Source of the DNA: Undaria pinnatifida
Taxonomy: Eukaryota; Sar; Phaeophyceae; Laminariales; Alariaceae
Direction: 5' to 3'
Assembly (NCBI GenBank): GCA_012845835.1
Contig: JABAKD010000007.1
Location: forward strand, 11,390,511 to 11,454,510
Length of the DNA stretch: 64,000 nucleotides
Below the pieces are notes generated by a model. That model was not told the DNA's origin. It ran no database searches and saw nothing but the letters and a program-made list of their open reading frames with translations. The first letter of the stretch is position 1, and each line of letters opens with the position of its first letter. Positions 46,301 to 55,222 of this stretch are shown piece after piece. The translations under genes and the position numbers were made by a program.

Positions 46301-49300
46301 ATAGTATGTTTAGATGCTGGACGGAAAGTTATTCGATTCGTTTTCGAGCGGCATCTATAGACTACGCTACATACAGTGTCTGAGGCGGAAACAACAATAA
46401 CATACTCGAAAAGCTATTGTATCGATGTCTTCTTTCCCAAACGTGACCGCTGTAGAATAGCAACCTTCGTTTCGGGGACGTTTTTTCCTAGGAACTGGCG
46501 CACAATGTATTTGGAAGCTATGGCGAGCAAACAATTCTGGTATCGGACGGCCGTGTACAAAGATACCGGTATGTACATATGACATCCTCGCCCTAACCGT
46601 GGGGCGCCCGCTGTAGGCGCCATTCTGCAGCGCAACTTTAGTGGTGCCGGTTGCCCGCTACAGTGCCGATGAAATCGCTCGGCACACGTGGGAAAATCCA
46701 GTATACTGTTACAGCAGTAGTCGTGTCTGTATCCGGCGTGGTACCGGTTGCCTCTATAGTGCCAGGTGTTATTAGACCTATCACATGCCGGCAATATAGA
46801 GGGAGTGCTAGAGCTAGCTCAATATCTCACCCGAAAAATGACTTGGAAGGCATTCATTCTCGCGAACCCGACCAAGCTTCTATGCCTTAGTCCTACACAA
46901 AAAAACTAAGATACTCGTGAAAATACTTGACTTTGGGTTGCGAAAACAACTGAGTTAAATCGACACACGACGCATATGAAAATACGTGGAAGTGTGGTGA
47001 GCTTAAGCTTTAGTTTTCCCCATCGGCCGGAGGATAAAAAAGAAAAATAATCTAATGAATAACCGGTAGTTCCTTACGTGAGGAGCTCAATCGGACAGAA
47101 ACATTATTATTAGTCAATCCAACAACTGTAACCCCTACCGCACTATAGAGGGATGGCTCCCCTCAAAAGACGCGGGCATCAATAAAAGAGGAAGTACTGC
47201 CGATGTTTGCAGACCAACCACATGCTAGGACTATGAAGGGACCAGGGATACAATATTGGACGCGTGCAACAACAGTAGAAGAAGTACTGCCGATGTTTGA
47301 AGACCAGCCACATGCCGGCACTGTAAAGGGACCAGTATACTGTACTAGTAGAAGACGCGTTCAACGATAGGTAGATAGGCAAAACTTTAGCAAACTATTG
47401 GCCATTTAATTTCGTGTTGTGTTTCGACGTATGACGCGCGGTTCTTAACGCAAGCTAGTCGGAACGTAAATTGTTCTTTGTTTTGCAACACTACAAGTTT
47501 GTTTTAGAGTACATTCCTAGACCATCAGATCTGGGGGAGGTTTTTATCGGAAATGGGCTTTAATTTTGCTCAAAATAGTTTTTTCGGCGTTTGAGTGAGC
47601 TTTTTTTCCAGTCAGTGAGTGAGTCCCAGAAAACAATCCCGGTGTGCGTGATGTTCGGACGAGTCCTACAATAATGGAGGTACGTAGCAATTTTCGTCTG
47701 AAATATTTTCTGAAGGACGGGGCTCCTTATCCAAAGCCACTGTTCTTGCGTGATTCTCGTTGTGTACCTAGGCCATGGGGATGTTTCATCCGGTCCGCAG
47801 TTTTATGTTTTTGCTCAGTCAGTTTTTTTTGGGAGAATTGGTCTTAAGCTCTCAAATTGAGGAACTTCAGAAAAAAAGTGGTGCACCCTCTATCGGTAGC
47901 CGAGATAGCACCTGTCAGTACGCCGGCACAGAGAACATAGCCCGTTCGTGACTTGACGGAGGAACATCGCCCGAGAACAACGACCAATACTCCTACTTAA
48001 AACACCATTTTTTAGTTGCGATGTTTGCCCGTGAATTGCCTCTTTTATTGTGTACCATCGACCATGAAACATTATAAAAAATTAATGTACACTCCAACTG
48101 TGAGATCGAATATTTTGTCGAAACTCATCCTAGCAAGCATGTGTGTGATACTCCGATCGCGCGTATTACGGGTTGTGTGTCCTCATTAAGGATATAGGTC
48201 CGCGACTCTCCTTGCAACACTACAGTGTAGCTACCAGGGTCAACAGAGTGATGTTAGTCAGTCTGTGCGCGGAAACTATAAAAAAAACCGTTTCTGAGGG
48301 GGAAGGAAATGCATCAGTTTATCAAGTGAATCCTGTAAGTCGAATAACCGGTGAGGGGAGGGCGGAGTTTTGAAGAACGTAGGGGGCTGGTTTTGATCAA
48401 AAGGATCGGGGCGGGAGGGGGGGGGAGCCCCCCCCCCCCCTCCCCACCGGGGGGGTGGGGCAGCTCATTTTGTGCGTGGAAACTATAAATCCTTCAAGGG
48501 GATAAATCTTACGGTTTTGGGAAGAATGCACTAGTTTATCATGTCGGTGGGGGGGGGGGCGGAGCGGGACGGGCGGGGTAGCTCAATCTGTGCGTGGAAA
48601 CTTTACATCCTTTAAAGGGATAAATGTGACGGTTTTGGAAAGATTGCACCGTTTTATCATGTATACCACTGTAAGTCGTACAACCAGTTAGTAGAGGGTG
48701 TAGTGTTCGAGGGGGGGTGGGGGTGGAGTGGGGGGGTGGGGAGGTAGGGGATGGGGAGGTGGGGGGTGGGGGAGAGGGGGTGGAAAGGTGGGGGGGGGGG
48801 GGGGGGGGGAGGACGTTAGGTCGCGTAGACGTAGGGGTTTGCTTTACGCGTGGTGCTAGGTCTGGGCGATGGTGCGGGTGGTGGGGAAGGAGGGGGCGTT
48901 GGGGGCGGGAGGGGGTGGGAATTGCAGCAGCAGCGGTATAGATGGCTCTAGAGAGATAACGAGGTGATATCCAGTGCGTGGAAGTGTTTTTTACTCTGGC
49001 GGATTTCGATATTCGGTGGGGCGTTCGAGCAACAGAGAGCGGGGGGGAAAAAGGGGGGGGGGGGGGGAGGGTTTTCAAGAGGTTTAGGTCACATATAATA
49101 TCAAAGTACACTCCAGCTGTGAGATCAAAGATTTGATCGAATCTCGTCTTTGCAAGATTGTGTGCGATACTCCGATAACGCGTATTAATCATATATGTAG
49201 GGGCTTGCTATACGCGTGGTGCTAGCTCTAGGCGATTGTGCGGGTGGTGGGGAAGGAGGGGGCGTTGGAGGGGGGGGAGGGGATTCGATATATAGAGCAA

Positions 49301-52300
49301 AAGAAAAAACGCGAGGGGATATTGAATATTCCAGTTACTACAACAGCAATACAAAAAGAGGAAACACGGGGGGAAATATTTTGCAGGTGCAGCAGGCAAA
49401 CGCGTGTCAGCAGTTCGTCCGGCATATGATGCGATTGTTTTTGCGTTCGTAGAACTACTTTGAGACAAGCTCGTACGATTACGACACTCACTCACTCGTT
49501 CTGTCGCTACCCGCTTTCTGCTACGCGCTTATACTCACGCTCACCTGCTCTCAATTTGGGCTGCGACCGCTGTGCGCACGCGCCGGGCAAGAAGAGTGCA
49601 GTTGTTTATTGTCGGAGTGGCTTTGCAGAGTCAGCACCGTCAGCATATATATACATGCACGAAGAGTGCATTGTTGAGTATCGTTACCGTTTAGAGGAGG
49701 TTTCTTTATGGGCTCATCTCTCAAGTCTCACAAGACTCCCGTATAATATGTACGCACACGTAATCGTGTGATGTAATTTCGCAAGACGGAAGAAGAGTGG
49801 GCGATTGCTTCTTGGCTGTTGGGGAGCGTGCACGGCTAGTACCGTTTCATATCGGAATAGTCATCGATTGTGATCCTATCAAAAGGACCGATAAAAACGT
49901 TATCCAATCAACTATAACAATACCTATACTCGTAATAGGATCGAATCGATCGGACCAGATCGGATTGCCTAAAAATCTGATTCCGACACGATAAATAAAT
50001 GGTATACTTCGAAGTATGCGGCAGGAACACGGTAACATGCATGTCGTACGCAGATACCAGTATCCATACTGCCAAAGGAGCACGAATTTTGTTTCCTTAT
50101 AGTACACAACGAACGATGACTTAGTCGCCCTTGGGACCCTCTCAGCGGGGGCGAGGGGACGGCAGAGAGACATGCCCTCCCCTCTAAAGGCGCCTCCCGT
50201 CAAGAAGAGGCAAGGCGGTCTTATCGGGGCTCGATTGTTTTTTTCCCGAATCGACTACGGATCCGACTTCAGATTTGTCGGAACTTCCGATACGATACAA
50301 AACAAAACGCATAGAAAGCAAGTCCGGTCGACACGGTGGTCTATCGGTTGCTCTCAAATCCTACTAGCGTTGGTCCATATGGATTCGATTCCCACCGTGG
50401 GGTGATATTTTGACATAGTTTGCAACACTGCGAAAAATAGAAAATTTAATAACGTGGAAATAATCAACTGCTTGCTGCTGATAGAGCGCCTAGCATCGTG
50501 GTTAGGTACAGTTCGACGCGAGTCAACGAGGGAAGAAAATGCCGAAATATTTTCGAGTTAAAAAACAAAAGGCACGTACCGTTGTGGGGAGGGCGGGGGG
50601 GGGGAGGGCCCGCTGTGTGACCCCGGATTTGAGTTATACTACTACTGGGAGGGAGGGCGAGAGTAGTACTGCAAGGATAATAAACGGGATGAAGAAACAA
50701 CACAAAAATGGAAATGTCGTGTTGGCGGAGAAAATATCAGCGTACTATAATACGAAAAATGAGGCCAATCACCCGTCACAGAACAACTAACTGTTCAACA
50801 GCTGAATACCGGTTGACACCACATACATGATAATGTTTCTATTTCCGAACGGTATTCCGAGTGTGGAGCCTGACGGCAACAAACTATACTCGTCGTATTG
50901 ACGGTTCGTTTTCTTGCTGAGCTCATCGCGACCATGCCTGCCAGCAGTTCCAGAAGTTGTGTGAGAAAACCCTTCAAGCAGCTTCTTCTAATAGCATGCA
51001 TGTGCGAGTGTGTCGTGCGCTGCTGCTGCTGCTGTGCTCTAGTAATGGAGACGCAAGCTGCCCGACCCAAACCCCACCCCAGCCCTATTTCCCATTTTTC
51101 CTTTTCCAAACGTTTAGTCTATTATTGCGCGAGGCGTTTTATTTTCGTTGCGAAGCGCAAAGTTGTATGCAACAATAATAGACGGGCGTCGTAGCGGAAA
51201 CAAAGAAAGGCACAATGCAAGATCCTCTGTCTTGCCGTCAAAGCTTATCCAGGTACACCAGGTAGAGCATGCACATGATGAATGGACTCTTAAGACTTAG
51301 AGGTTGTATATGATCTACTCCTACTGCCGTGCCAGCAGAGAGAGGTGCTTGTTTTTCGTTTTGACCGAAAGTTGCGCCGTCTTCGTCCTCTTCTTGGGCG
51401 CACTTTCACTTTCTGCACTTTCTTTTAAAGATATTACGATACGCAGTTTACTGGCGGCTGACCGTGTTACCCGCGCGAGCTGTACATACATGCACCTGGT
51501 ATTGTTTTTTGTTCGGTTGTTTTTGGTCATCCCATAACCTATCATCGTTGGTGTATCTTCGCGCTTTTACTTTCTTGTTCTCCCTGCATTAATGCCACTC
51601 CAAGATCTGGAATCGCTCTGAGAAGTCGCAAGGCACTTCTTCCCCCTCCCAACTACGTACTGCCGCTACGGTATGCGCCTGGTACATGTTCGTTGCCAGC
51701 TGATGAGGTACAGTAGAACACGATTGAGAATGCTGGTATCACGTGTTCGTCCGTTCTCTGTGGTCCTACAAAAACTGGGACAGAGAGGTCATACAAGCAG
51801 TACCCGCACCGCATATATACTACAGATAGTATGGTACCGGCCCTGGGCAGCGAATACACTATCGTTGTGTATATAATAAGTCGAATATACTTCAAAGTAT
51901 TCACCTACCTCGTACTACTAAATATTACTGTATTTCACTGCTGCTGTAGACTATGTATCACGTTTCTGTACGTAATTGTTCCTATACACAGTATATAAGA
52001 ACAGTTGCACCCGCTGCGGGCTACGAACGCAAAATCCATGCGCCGTGCAGAGTGCCGCAGTGTGATACACTAAACAACAGTAGTAATACCGCTGTAATGC
52101 AGTACGCAGTAGATGGATCAAGTTTACTAGAGACGGCCCATCAGCAAAACGTAGGAAGCCGAAACACCGAGGCCAAACCAGCAGAACGCATGCATCATAC
52201 ATAGTCTAGACTACACGTATTAGCACGAGAGTTGACAAATCACACATCTATGACTCATGAACCAAACGCGGTTCTATCACTACTACATAGTCTAGACTAC

Positions 52301-53738
52301 AGTAGCAGCAGCGGGGCGCCCAAGCGCTGGGTTCAAGGTGTAAATACCACAGAGCGGTGGTGCTTTGTTGAATCCCTCTCGTGCCGACAACAAACTTACG
52401 TGCATCGTACGGTACCAAACTTCATAACGACAGCAGCAGCGAGCGTCAGTAACGCCCACCTTCGCATGAGACACCTGGTCCAGGGTACATACATGTATAG
52501 TCTAGTCTAGATGTACGTCGTCTATTGTACGATGTGATAATATGTGTAGACTATAGACTAATAGACTAGTCTAGTCTAGACTATAGACCTATGAATAGTC
52601 TAATATTTTTATAGAACTTAACATGTTTAGACTAATATAGGCAGCACTACTATTAATGAAGCAACGAGATGCACTGCTCTTTGTTTGCTTGTCGGCTTGC
52701 CTGTCTTCCTACCTGTTACCCTGCCTGTGTTTTTGCCTACTTATGTCTCTTGCTCCGGATAAGAAAGTCGTGAGCGCATCGACCCCCACTCACCACTTGC
52801 CCTACGCCTGTCGTCACCCCACACCCAGATGGGCCCGCCAGGGAGCGGTCGAAGGTGCTGTTCCCGATTACAAGGTGCCCAGAGTTCAATACAACGCGAG
52901 CTCCACCGCAAACATTTTTTCCCTGTGTTTTCCACCGACGAGTCCGCTTTCCTTCTCGACTGCTGATTATATTGTTGTCGCTGCTATTATTCCTGCTGGC
53001 GATGCTGGTGGTGCTGCTGGCGCTGCTGCCGTCGGTGCTGGTGCCCGCGCCGCCGCCGCCGCCGTTGCTGGTGCTGGTACGACCGCCATCACCGTTCATG
53101 CCGCTGTTGTTGCTGTTACCAAGCCGAAACACAACGTTTTCGATTTGCAGCACTCCTTCGTTGAAGAACAAGGTGCGGTGCCCTCTACCCCCCTCGCCCG
53201 GAGCCAAGGGGCCTTGCGGCCGAGAGTCCTGCAACAAGGAGCCGGGCAAAGAGCTCCAGTCCTGATCCCTACGCCTTGCTTGTACCAAGTCTGGTGCGAT
53301 GGAAATGACCGAGGACCCGTCGGCGGCCCCTCTAAGGACGATGGACTGGGAAGGAGACACGTGGATGCTTTCGGCACATATCATGACCGCATCGTCGTCC
53401 CTGCTGCCGCTGCTCCTCCTGCTGCTGCTGCTGGACTGTAGTAGTATGGTCAAGTTTCCGCCCTGCCCCCTCCCGCCGCCGCTATTTCTGTTGCTGTCGT
53501 TGCCGTATTCTGTCCTAGTGTTGCTGGTGTTCTTGATCGTGTTGGTGTTGCTGTCGTTGGTGTTGCTGCTGTCGGTGTCGGTGCTGCTGGCAGTGGAGGT
53601 GCTCTCGATCGCCCTTTTCAAGGATGCACATTCTGTGACAACAACGATATCTCCTCCGTTTTCTTCTTCTGCTGCTGCTGCTACCGTCAGGCCGAGGAAA
53701 AATAGCAGCAGAAACGCGTGCCGAAAGGGAAAGCGCAT
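37460..53738 (-). CDS. Large single-pass membrane protein with secreted right-handed beta-helix ectodomain (six-exon gene)
   Basis: I join six exons: 53738-52794, 45645-45067, 43897-43658, 42484-42374, 42120-41731, 40306-37460. All five introns are GT-AG and phase 0, and the reading frame stays open through 1703 codons. Residues 1-23 are a signal peptide. Residues about 115-625 read as a right-handed beta-helix (pectin-lyase fold, like polymorphic outer-membrane/adhesin repeats), with rungs ending in NVVF, NSTF, DSTF, SSF, DTTF and CEF, and loops rich in Ser, Asn and Gly. One hydrophobic helix lies at about 703-723, followed by LRK. The remaining roughly 980 residues form a low-complexity, repeat-containing tail, presumably cytoplasmic. 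I recognise no catalytic residues. A surface adhesin, cell-wall sensor or receptor role is inference. The family is not one I can name. Extra small exons in the 7.1-kb intron 1 cannot be excluded, but the rungs continue smoothly across the junction. Confidence 0.8.
38095..38803 (-). repeat. Six-unit protein repeat inside the tail exon
   Basis: The units are VKRFSAPGDNPGRIGSYHAV, AKHFVSGKEPDHCGMYQSV, AKRHFVPDSEHDPTGSYHAV, TKRYCSAGN (degenerate), GKHSFAPGDEPDRFGSSHSA and IKRYFVPSNDADPDGMCYSP. They are spaced about 28-49 codons apart by Gly-rich linkers. Conserved positions are K-(R/H), F, P, an acidic residue, DP/EPD, G and Y/S-H. The period and order show tandem duplication within the exon. 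I know no family with this unit. Confidence 0.75.
40343..40612 (+). mobile_element. Family E MITE, intact reference copy in intron 5
   Basis: Terminal inverted repeats CCAAGGCTACGGTAGGGGGG and CCCCCCTACCGTAGCCTGGG bound 270 bp. The interior has TTTAAGCCACTCGCACGAGT, TTGGCGCAGCTTAGATCACC, CATTGCGGATTGATTTCG and the palindromic core GTTACTCGCGCGAGTGACCCC. It begins only 36 bp upstream (in gene direction) of the last exon's acceptor side. Confidence 0.78.
41017..41283 (-). mobile_element. Family A MITE, diverged, in intron 5
   Basis: GGTGCACCGTG, GAGGAGCTCTACGTACCCCA, CCATGGCCTAAGCGTACTAC, ACGATCTTGGGTTAAGAAGA and TCTATCATAGTACGCG follow family A order in reverse. Confidence 0.5.
41731..42120 (-). 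CDS. Exon 5: juxtamembrane region and transmembrane helix
   Basis: This exon has 130 codons. The acceptor is ACGTGCAG|GTCGTTGGG and the donor ACACCT|GTGAGC, phase 0. The first 70 residues hold a Cys pair (ACGTGCDE) and a basic stretch (RGKPSRRRLGG). Next is a 21-residue hydrophobic segment, starting GLLLVIVTIG and ending VGLCCL, followed by DAFLRK. Uncharged for its whole length and followed by positive charge, it is the single predicted membrane anchor (residues about 703-723). It puts the N-terminal beta-helix outside and the long tail inside. Confidence 0.78.
42374..42484 (-). CDS. Exon 4: last beta-helix rung
   Basis: This is a short exon of 37 codons. The acceptor is TTTTCCGACATAG before ATGAGACGC and the donor is AAG|GTGAGG. 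Joined to exon 3 it reads NRLEMRRCEFSAD, another rung with the x-F ending. An Ala-rich stretch and ACIERVSSK follow. The short length makes the exact acceptor less certain than the others. The donor and phase agree with the rest of the gene. Confidence 0.68.
42780..43187 (+). mobile_element. Family A MITE remnants in intron 3
   Basis: 42948-43187 has AATGACAGGGCTCCTTAGCC, GTCGGAATGCGAAG, CGCCTAGGCCACGTTTTGGT and a degraded GCGTAGCTTGCAT end. A reversed fragment (CCGACGATGTTGGGCTATGT, ACGTGCTACGC) precedes it. Confidence 0.45.
43658..43897 (-). CDS. Exon 3: beta-helix rungs
   Basis: This exon has 80 codons, with acceptor TTTGCAG|GGATCG and donor GAG|GTGAGG, phase 0 at both ends. The peptide GSDGGAVTSYRN recalls the GG-A-(I/V) turn of polymorphic membrane protein repeats. 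Two more rungs follow, PVVIEASSFEWKNGG and GGDLAVTDTTFWGVGRD. The exon boundary falls inside a rung, which fits a fold built by duplicating and shuffling phase-0 exons. Confidence 0.78.
44660..44918 (+). mobile_element. Family A MITE in intron 2
   Basis: The termini are GGCACGTGCTACAATATAGG and CTCTATCGTAGCACGATC. The interior has AATAACGGGACTCCTTAGCC, AAATCGTCGGAAATACGAGG, GTATACCTAGGCCATGGAAT and GACATGTTATACGCTCCTAA. Confidence 0.72.
45067..45645 (-). CDS. Exon 2: beta-helix rungs
   Basis: This exon has 193 codons. The acceptor follows a T-rich stretch ending GCGCAG at 45646-45651, and the donor is GAG|GTGAGA. The peptide begins VHSNSSNGSILVTNSTF, directly continuing the rung pattern of exon 1, then GAGAVIHAEGTETIEIISSL and later AKLSVTDSTFSLGSRAL. 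A Gly/Asp/Asn-rich loop (around 45300-45480) contains three short echoes of VNRxxPVNRSIRVN. Three cysteines near the end (SCYG, RGCTV, GPCSE) could form disulphides outside the cell. Confidence 0.8.
46026..46310 (+). mobile_element. Family A MITE in intron 1
   Basis: GACGCGTGCTACGATGATG at the left, ACTGACGGGGCTCAGTAATC, GGTATACCTAGGCCATGGGA, and a decayed right end CCACTCTATAGTATG. Confidence 0.62.
46813..47165 (-). mobile_element. Family G MITE with a family H insertion, intron 1
   Basis: CTCAATATCTCACCCGAAAA, ATGACTTGGAAGGCATTC and AAGCTTCTATGCCTTAGTCC run to about 46930. Family H sequence (GTTAAATCGACACACGACGC, TGGAAGTGTGGTGAGC, CCGGAGGATAAAAAAG) occupies about 46931-47048. Family G then resumes (CCGGTAGTTCCTTACGTGAG) and ends AACCCCTACCGCACTATAGA. 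Confidence 0.6.
47658..47905 (+). mobile_element. Family A MITE in intron 1
   Basis: GAAGGACGGGGCTCCTTATC, GTGATTCTCGTTGTGTACCT, AGGCCATGGGGATGTTTCAT, TGGTCTTAAGCTCTCAAATT and GGTGCACCCTCTATCGGTAG. Both extreme termini are eroded. Confidence 0.65.
48072..49205 (+). repeat. Family F composite repeat in intron 1
   Basis: Head at 48090 (CAACTGTGAGATCGAATATT), G-rich subunits with GTGCGTGGAAACT-type cores, G runs at 48790-48810 and 49048-49067, and the distal GTTTAGGTCACATATAATAT. Then a second degenerate head, CAGCTGTGAGATCAAAGATT (49110), which suggests an internal head-to-tail array. Confidence 0.68.
50325..50712 (+). mobile_element. Family C tRNA-derived SINE, full-length-looking copy
   Basis: An RNA polymerase III promoter pair is present: A box TGGTCTATCGG (50337-50347) and B box GGATTCGATTCCC (50381-50393), spaced as in a tRNA. 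A body shared with two other copies follows: GCGCCTAGCATCGTGG, CGACGCGAGTCAACGAGG, GGGCCCGCTGTGTGACCCC, TACTACTGGGAGGGAG. It ends in an A-rich tail. It lies in intron 1 in antisense to the gene. Confidence 0.72.
50713..52200. other. Intron 1 sequence, nothing recognised
   Basis: No further beta-helix rungs or other exons are seen on the minus strand. A GCTGCTGCTGCTGCT run lies at 51021-51035. Confidence 0.45.
52198..52600. repeat. Cluster of TAGTCTAGACTA palindromes in intron 1
   Basis: TAGTCTAGACTA or close variants occur at about 52202, 52289, 52498 and repeatedly at 52540-52600. Similar motifs (TATAGTCTAGACTACC) lie in intron 2 at about 44110-44150. The core TCTAGA is palindromic. Significance unknown. 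Confidence 0.5.
52794..53738 (-). CDS. Exon 1: signal peptide and start of beta-helix
   Basis: This exon has 315 codons. The ATG at 53738 is the only in-frame ATG at the head of the frame. It opens a signal peptide (basic MRFPFRH, then a Leu/Phe-rich core, then TVAAAA before acidic EEENGG). A Ser/Thr/Asn linker covers residues about 46-110. AVMICAESIHVSPSQSIVLR (about 117-136) is the usual cap of a pectin-lyase-type helix, followed by rungs LFFNEGVLQIENVVF and VVLNSGHLVIGNSTF. Several NxS/T sites suggest N-glycosylation. The donor is GTG|GTGAGT, with its last exon base at 52794. The exon is GC-rich compared with its flanks. The long plus-strand frames over it are shadows. Confidence 0.82.
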
Positions 53739-53754
53739 CAGCTGTTCAACTCGC

Positions 53755-53793
53755 CTAGTCCGCACAACCAGCAACAGTCAGTATGGTCCCCAT
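53755..53793 (-). promoter_or_regulatory. Possible short upstream ORF before the beta-helix gene
   Basis: An ATG with its A at 53793 opens a 12-codon frame ending in TAG at 53755, just 16 bases before the main ATG and in another frame. If transcription starts upstream of it, it could dampen translation of the main gene. There is no other evidence. Confidence 0.3.
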
Positions 53794-53810
53794 GCGCGTC
53801 GAATTCTTCT

Positions 53811-54080
53811 CTATTGCAACTCGCTCTCTCGCCCACCCTGCCCCCGCTCTCTTTTAGTCCCTACGCTCCTGCTCCTGCTGCTGTTATCGTTCTCCTCACT
53901 TCCTTTTCCTATCACTCTCCTCCACGTTGTCCTCGTCCTTTTCTTGCCACTTCTCCTCCTTCTTCTTCGTCTCTCCCTCTCCCTCCCGCTCTCTTTCTCC
54001 TTCTCCTATTCCCTCCTGCCGCCTCTCCTTGCTCTCCTCTCTCCCTCTCTCCCTCTCTCTCTCCTCTCTCTCGCGAGGAG
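53811..54080 (-). promoter_or_regulatory. Polypurine (GA-rich) tract upstream of the gene start
   Basis: On the plus strand this is nearly uninterrupted pyrimidine (CTCTCTCCCTCTCTC-type). On the coding strand it is GAGAG/GGGAGAG. It ends 73 bp before the ATG, so it is 5' UTR or core promoter. GA/CT tracts next to start sites are common promoter elements in many eukaryotes. A function here is inferred from position only. Confidence 0.45.
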
Positions 54081-55104
54081 GCCTGCTTTGTCCCTCGCTG
54101 GCTCGCGATTTTGCGGAGGCTCGGTCCCGGGCAAATCTCTGCGAAACAACGGACATTAAAAAAAATCGCAACGTGCGTTTGCATCACGAATCCTTTTTTT
54201 TTTTTGCTTGAATGGTTGGAGACCCCCCGGCGGTTTTTAGGTTGTCCGCACCAAGTCCACACCAAGTCCGCACCAAAGATTCAATATTCTAGGTAGGAGG
54301 GGCGGTTATTTTGGCAAGGTCTGGGTTCGTCAAGGCCTGTTTCTGGCTACTACTGCTGTCGTTGTTGTTGCTGCTGCTGCTGCTGCCGCTGCTGCGACAC
54401 TGCTTACCTTGTAAGTAGTGTTTATATCATCATACTGTTATTATGTAACAACAGGTAATAATGAAATTCACGGCTGACGTCCTTGAAATATGTTTTATAA
54501 AATGTACTAATTTAGTCTATAATACTACTACTATAATCTAGTGCTAGTGTGCGGGGGCGGTCAATAAAAAAAAATGGGCGAAACGAAAGATGCCAGGAAC
54601 ATAAGAGGTAGTTCGTTGCTCCCCCCCACCCTATAGACTAGTACCTCAACAACTACACGCCCTCTAGGTACCTGGCGTCAGATTATAACCGCGGTCCTCC
54701 GGCACATCAAACCCTACCTTCGCAGTAGTGTGGAGTTATTTTGTACTACCTGGTATTTCTGTGTCAAAAAGCGGCGAGTCAGCGGGTCACACCGCGATCT
54801 CCCCATCTATCTATTAATATTAATAGTACGTATACAATATACCAAAGTTTGTTAGGGTATAATGGCTAGCGTATCATATGATACTTGGTGCGTTTTGGTA
54901 GCGTACTTGGAATTTAAGATATACTGATCCGCAATATGCCTGAGAAATAGCAGCCAATAGGAAAGCCCCATGGGTTCGTTTTGCGTCGTATCCCGTCAAA
55001 TCAGGAACAGATAATGAAGCCGCACAAAATCTGCCCCCACAGGTTTTTGTTTCGTTTTTTTGTTTATTATCCTTCCTTCGGAGGATAGGGGAAATATTTA
55101 AAGA
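54081..55104. other. Upstream intergenic sequence
   Basis: Beyond the polypurine tract no exon or repeat family is evident. A GCTGCTGCTGCTGCTGCC run lies at about 54370-54390. The promoter of the beta-helix gene should lie at the left part of this stretch. Confidence 0.4.
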
Positions 55105-55222
55105 TATTTAAAAAAAAAATGAAAATACACTCCAGCTGTGAGATCGAAGATTTCGTCGAAACTCATCTTTGCAAGCTGTGTGTGATACTCCGATCGCGCG
55201 TATTACGAGTTGTGTGTATTGT
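55105..55222 (+). repeat. Family F head fragment
   Basis: An A-rich terminus, CAGCTGTGAGATCGAAGATT and the TACTCCGATCGCGCG block, broken off after GAGTTGTGTG. Confidence 0.7.

Noticed and set aside
48539-49192. 217-codon minus-strand Pro-rich frame
   Set aside because: It lies wholly within a family F copy and reflects C-rich runs.
52656-53441. 261-codon plus-strand open frame rich in Ala/Gly
   Set aside because: It is the antisense shadow of exon 1, whose minus frame has a signal peptide and rung motifs.
53299-54159. 286-codon plus-strand frame, Leu/Ser-rich
   Set aside because: It reads through the complement of exon 1 and the polypyrimidine tract, so it is composition-driven.
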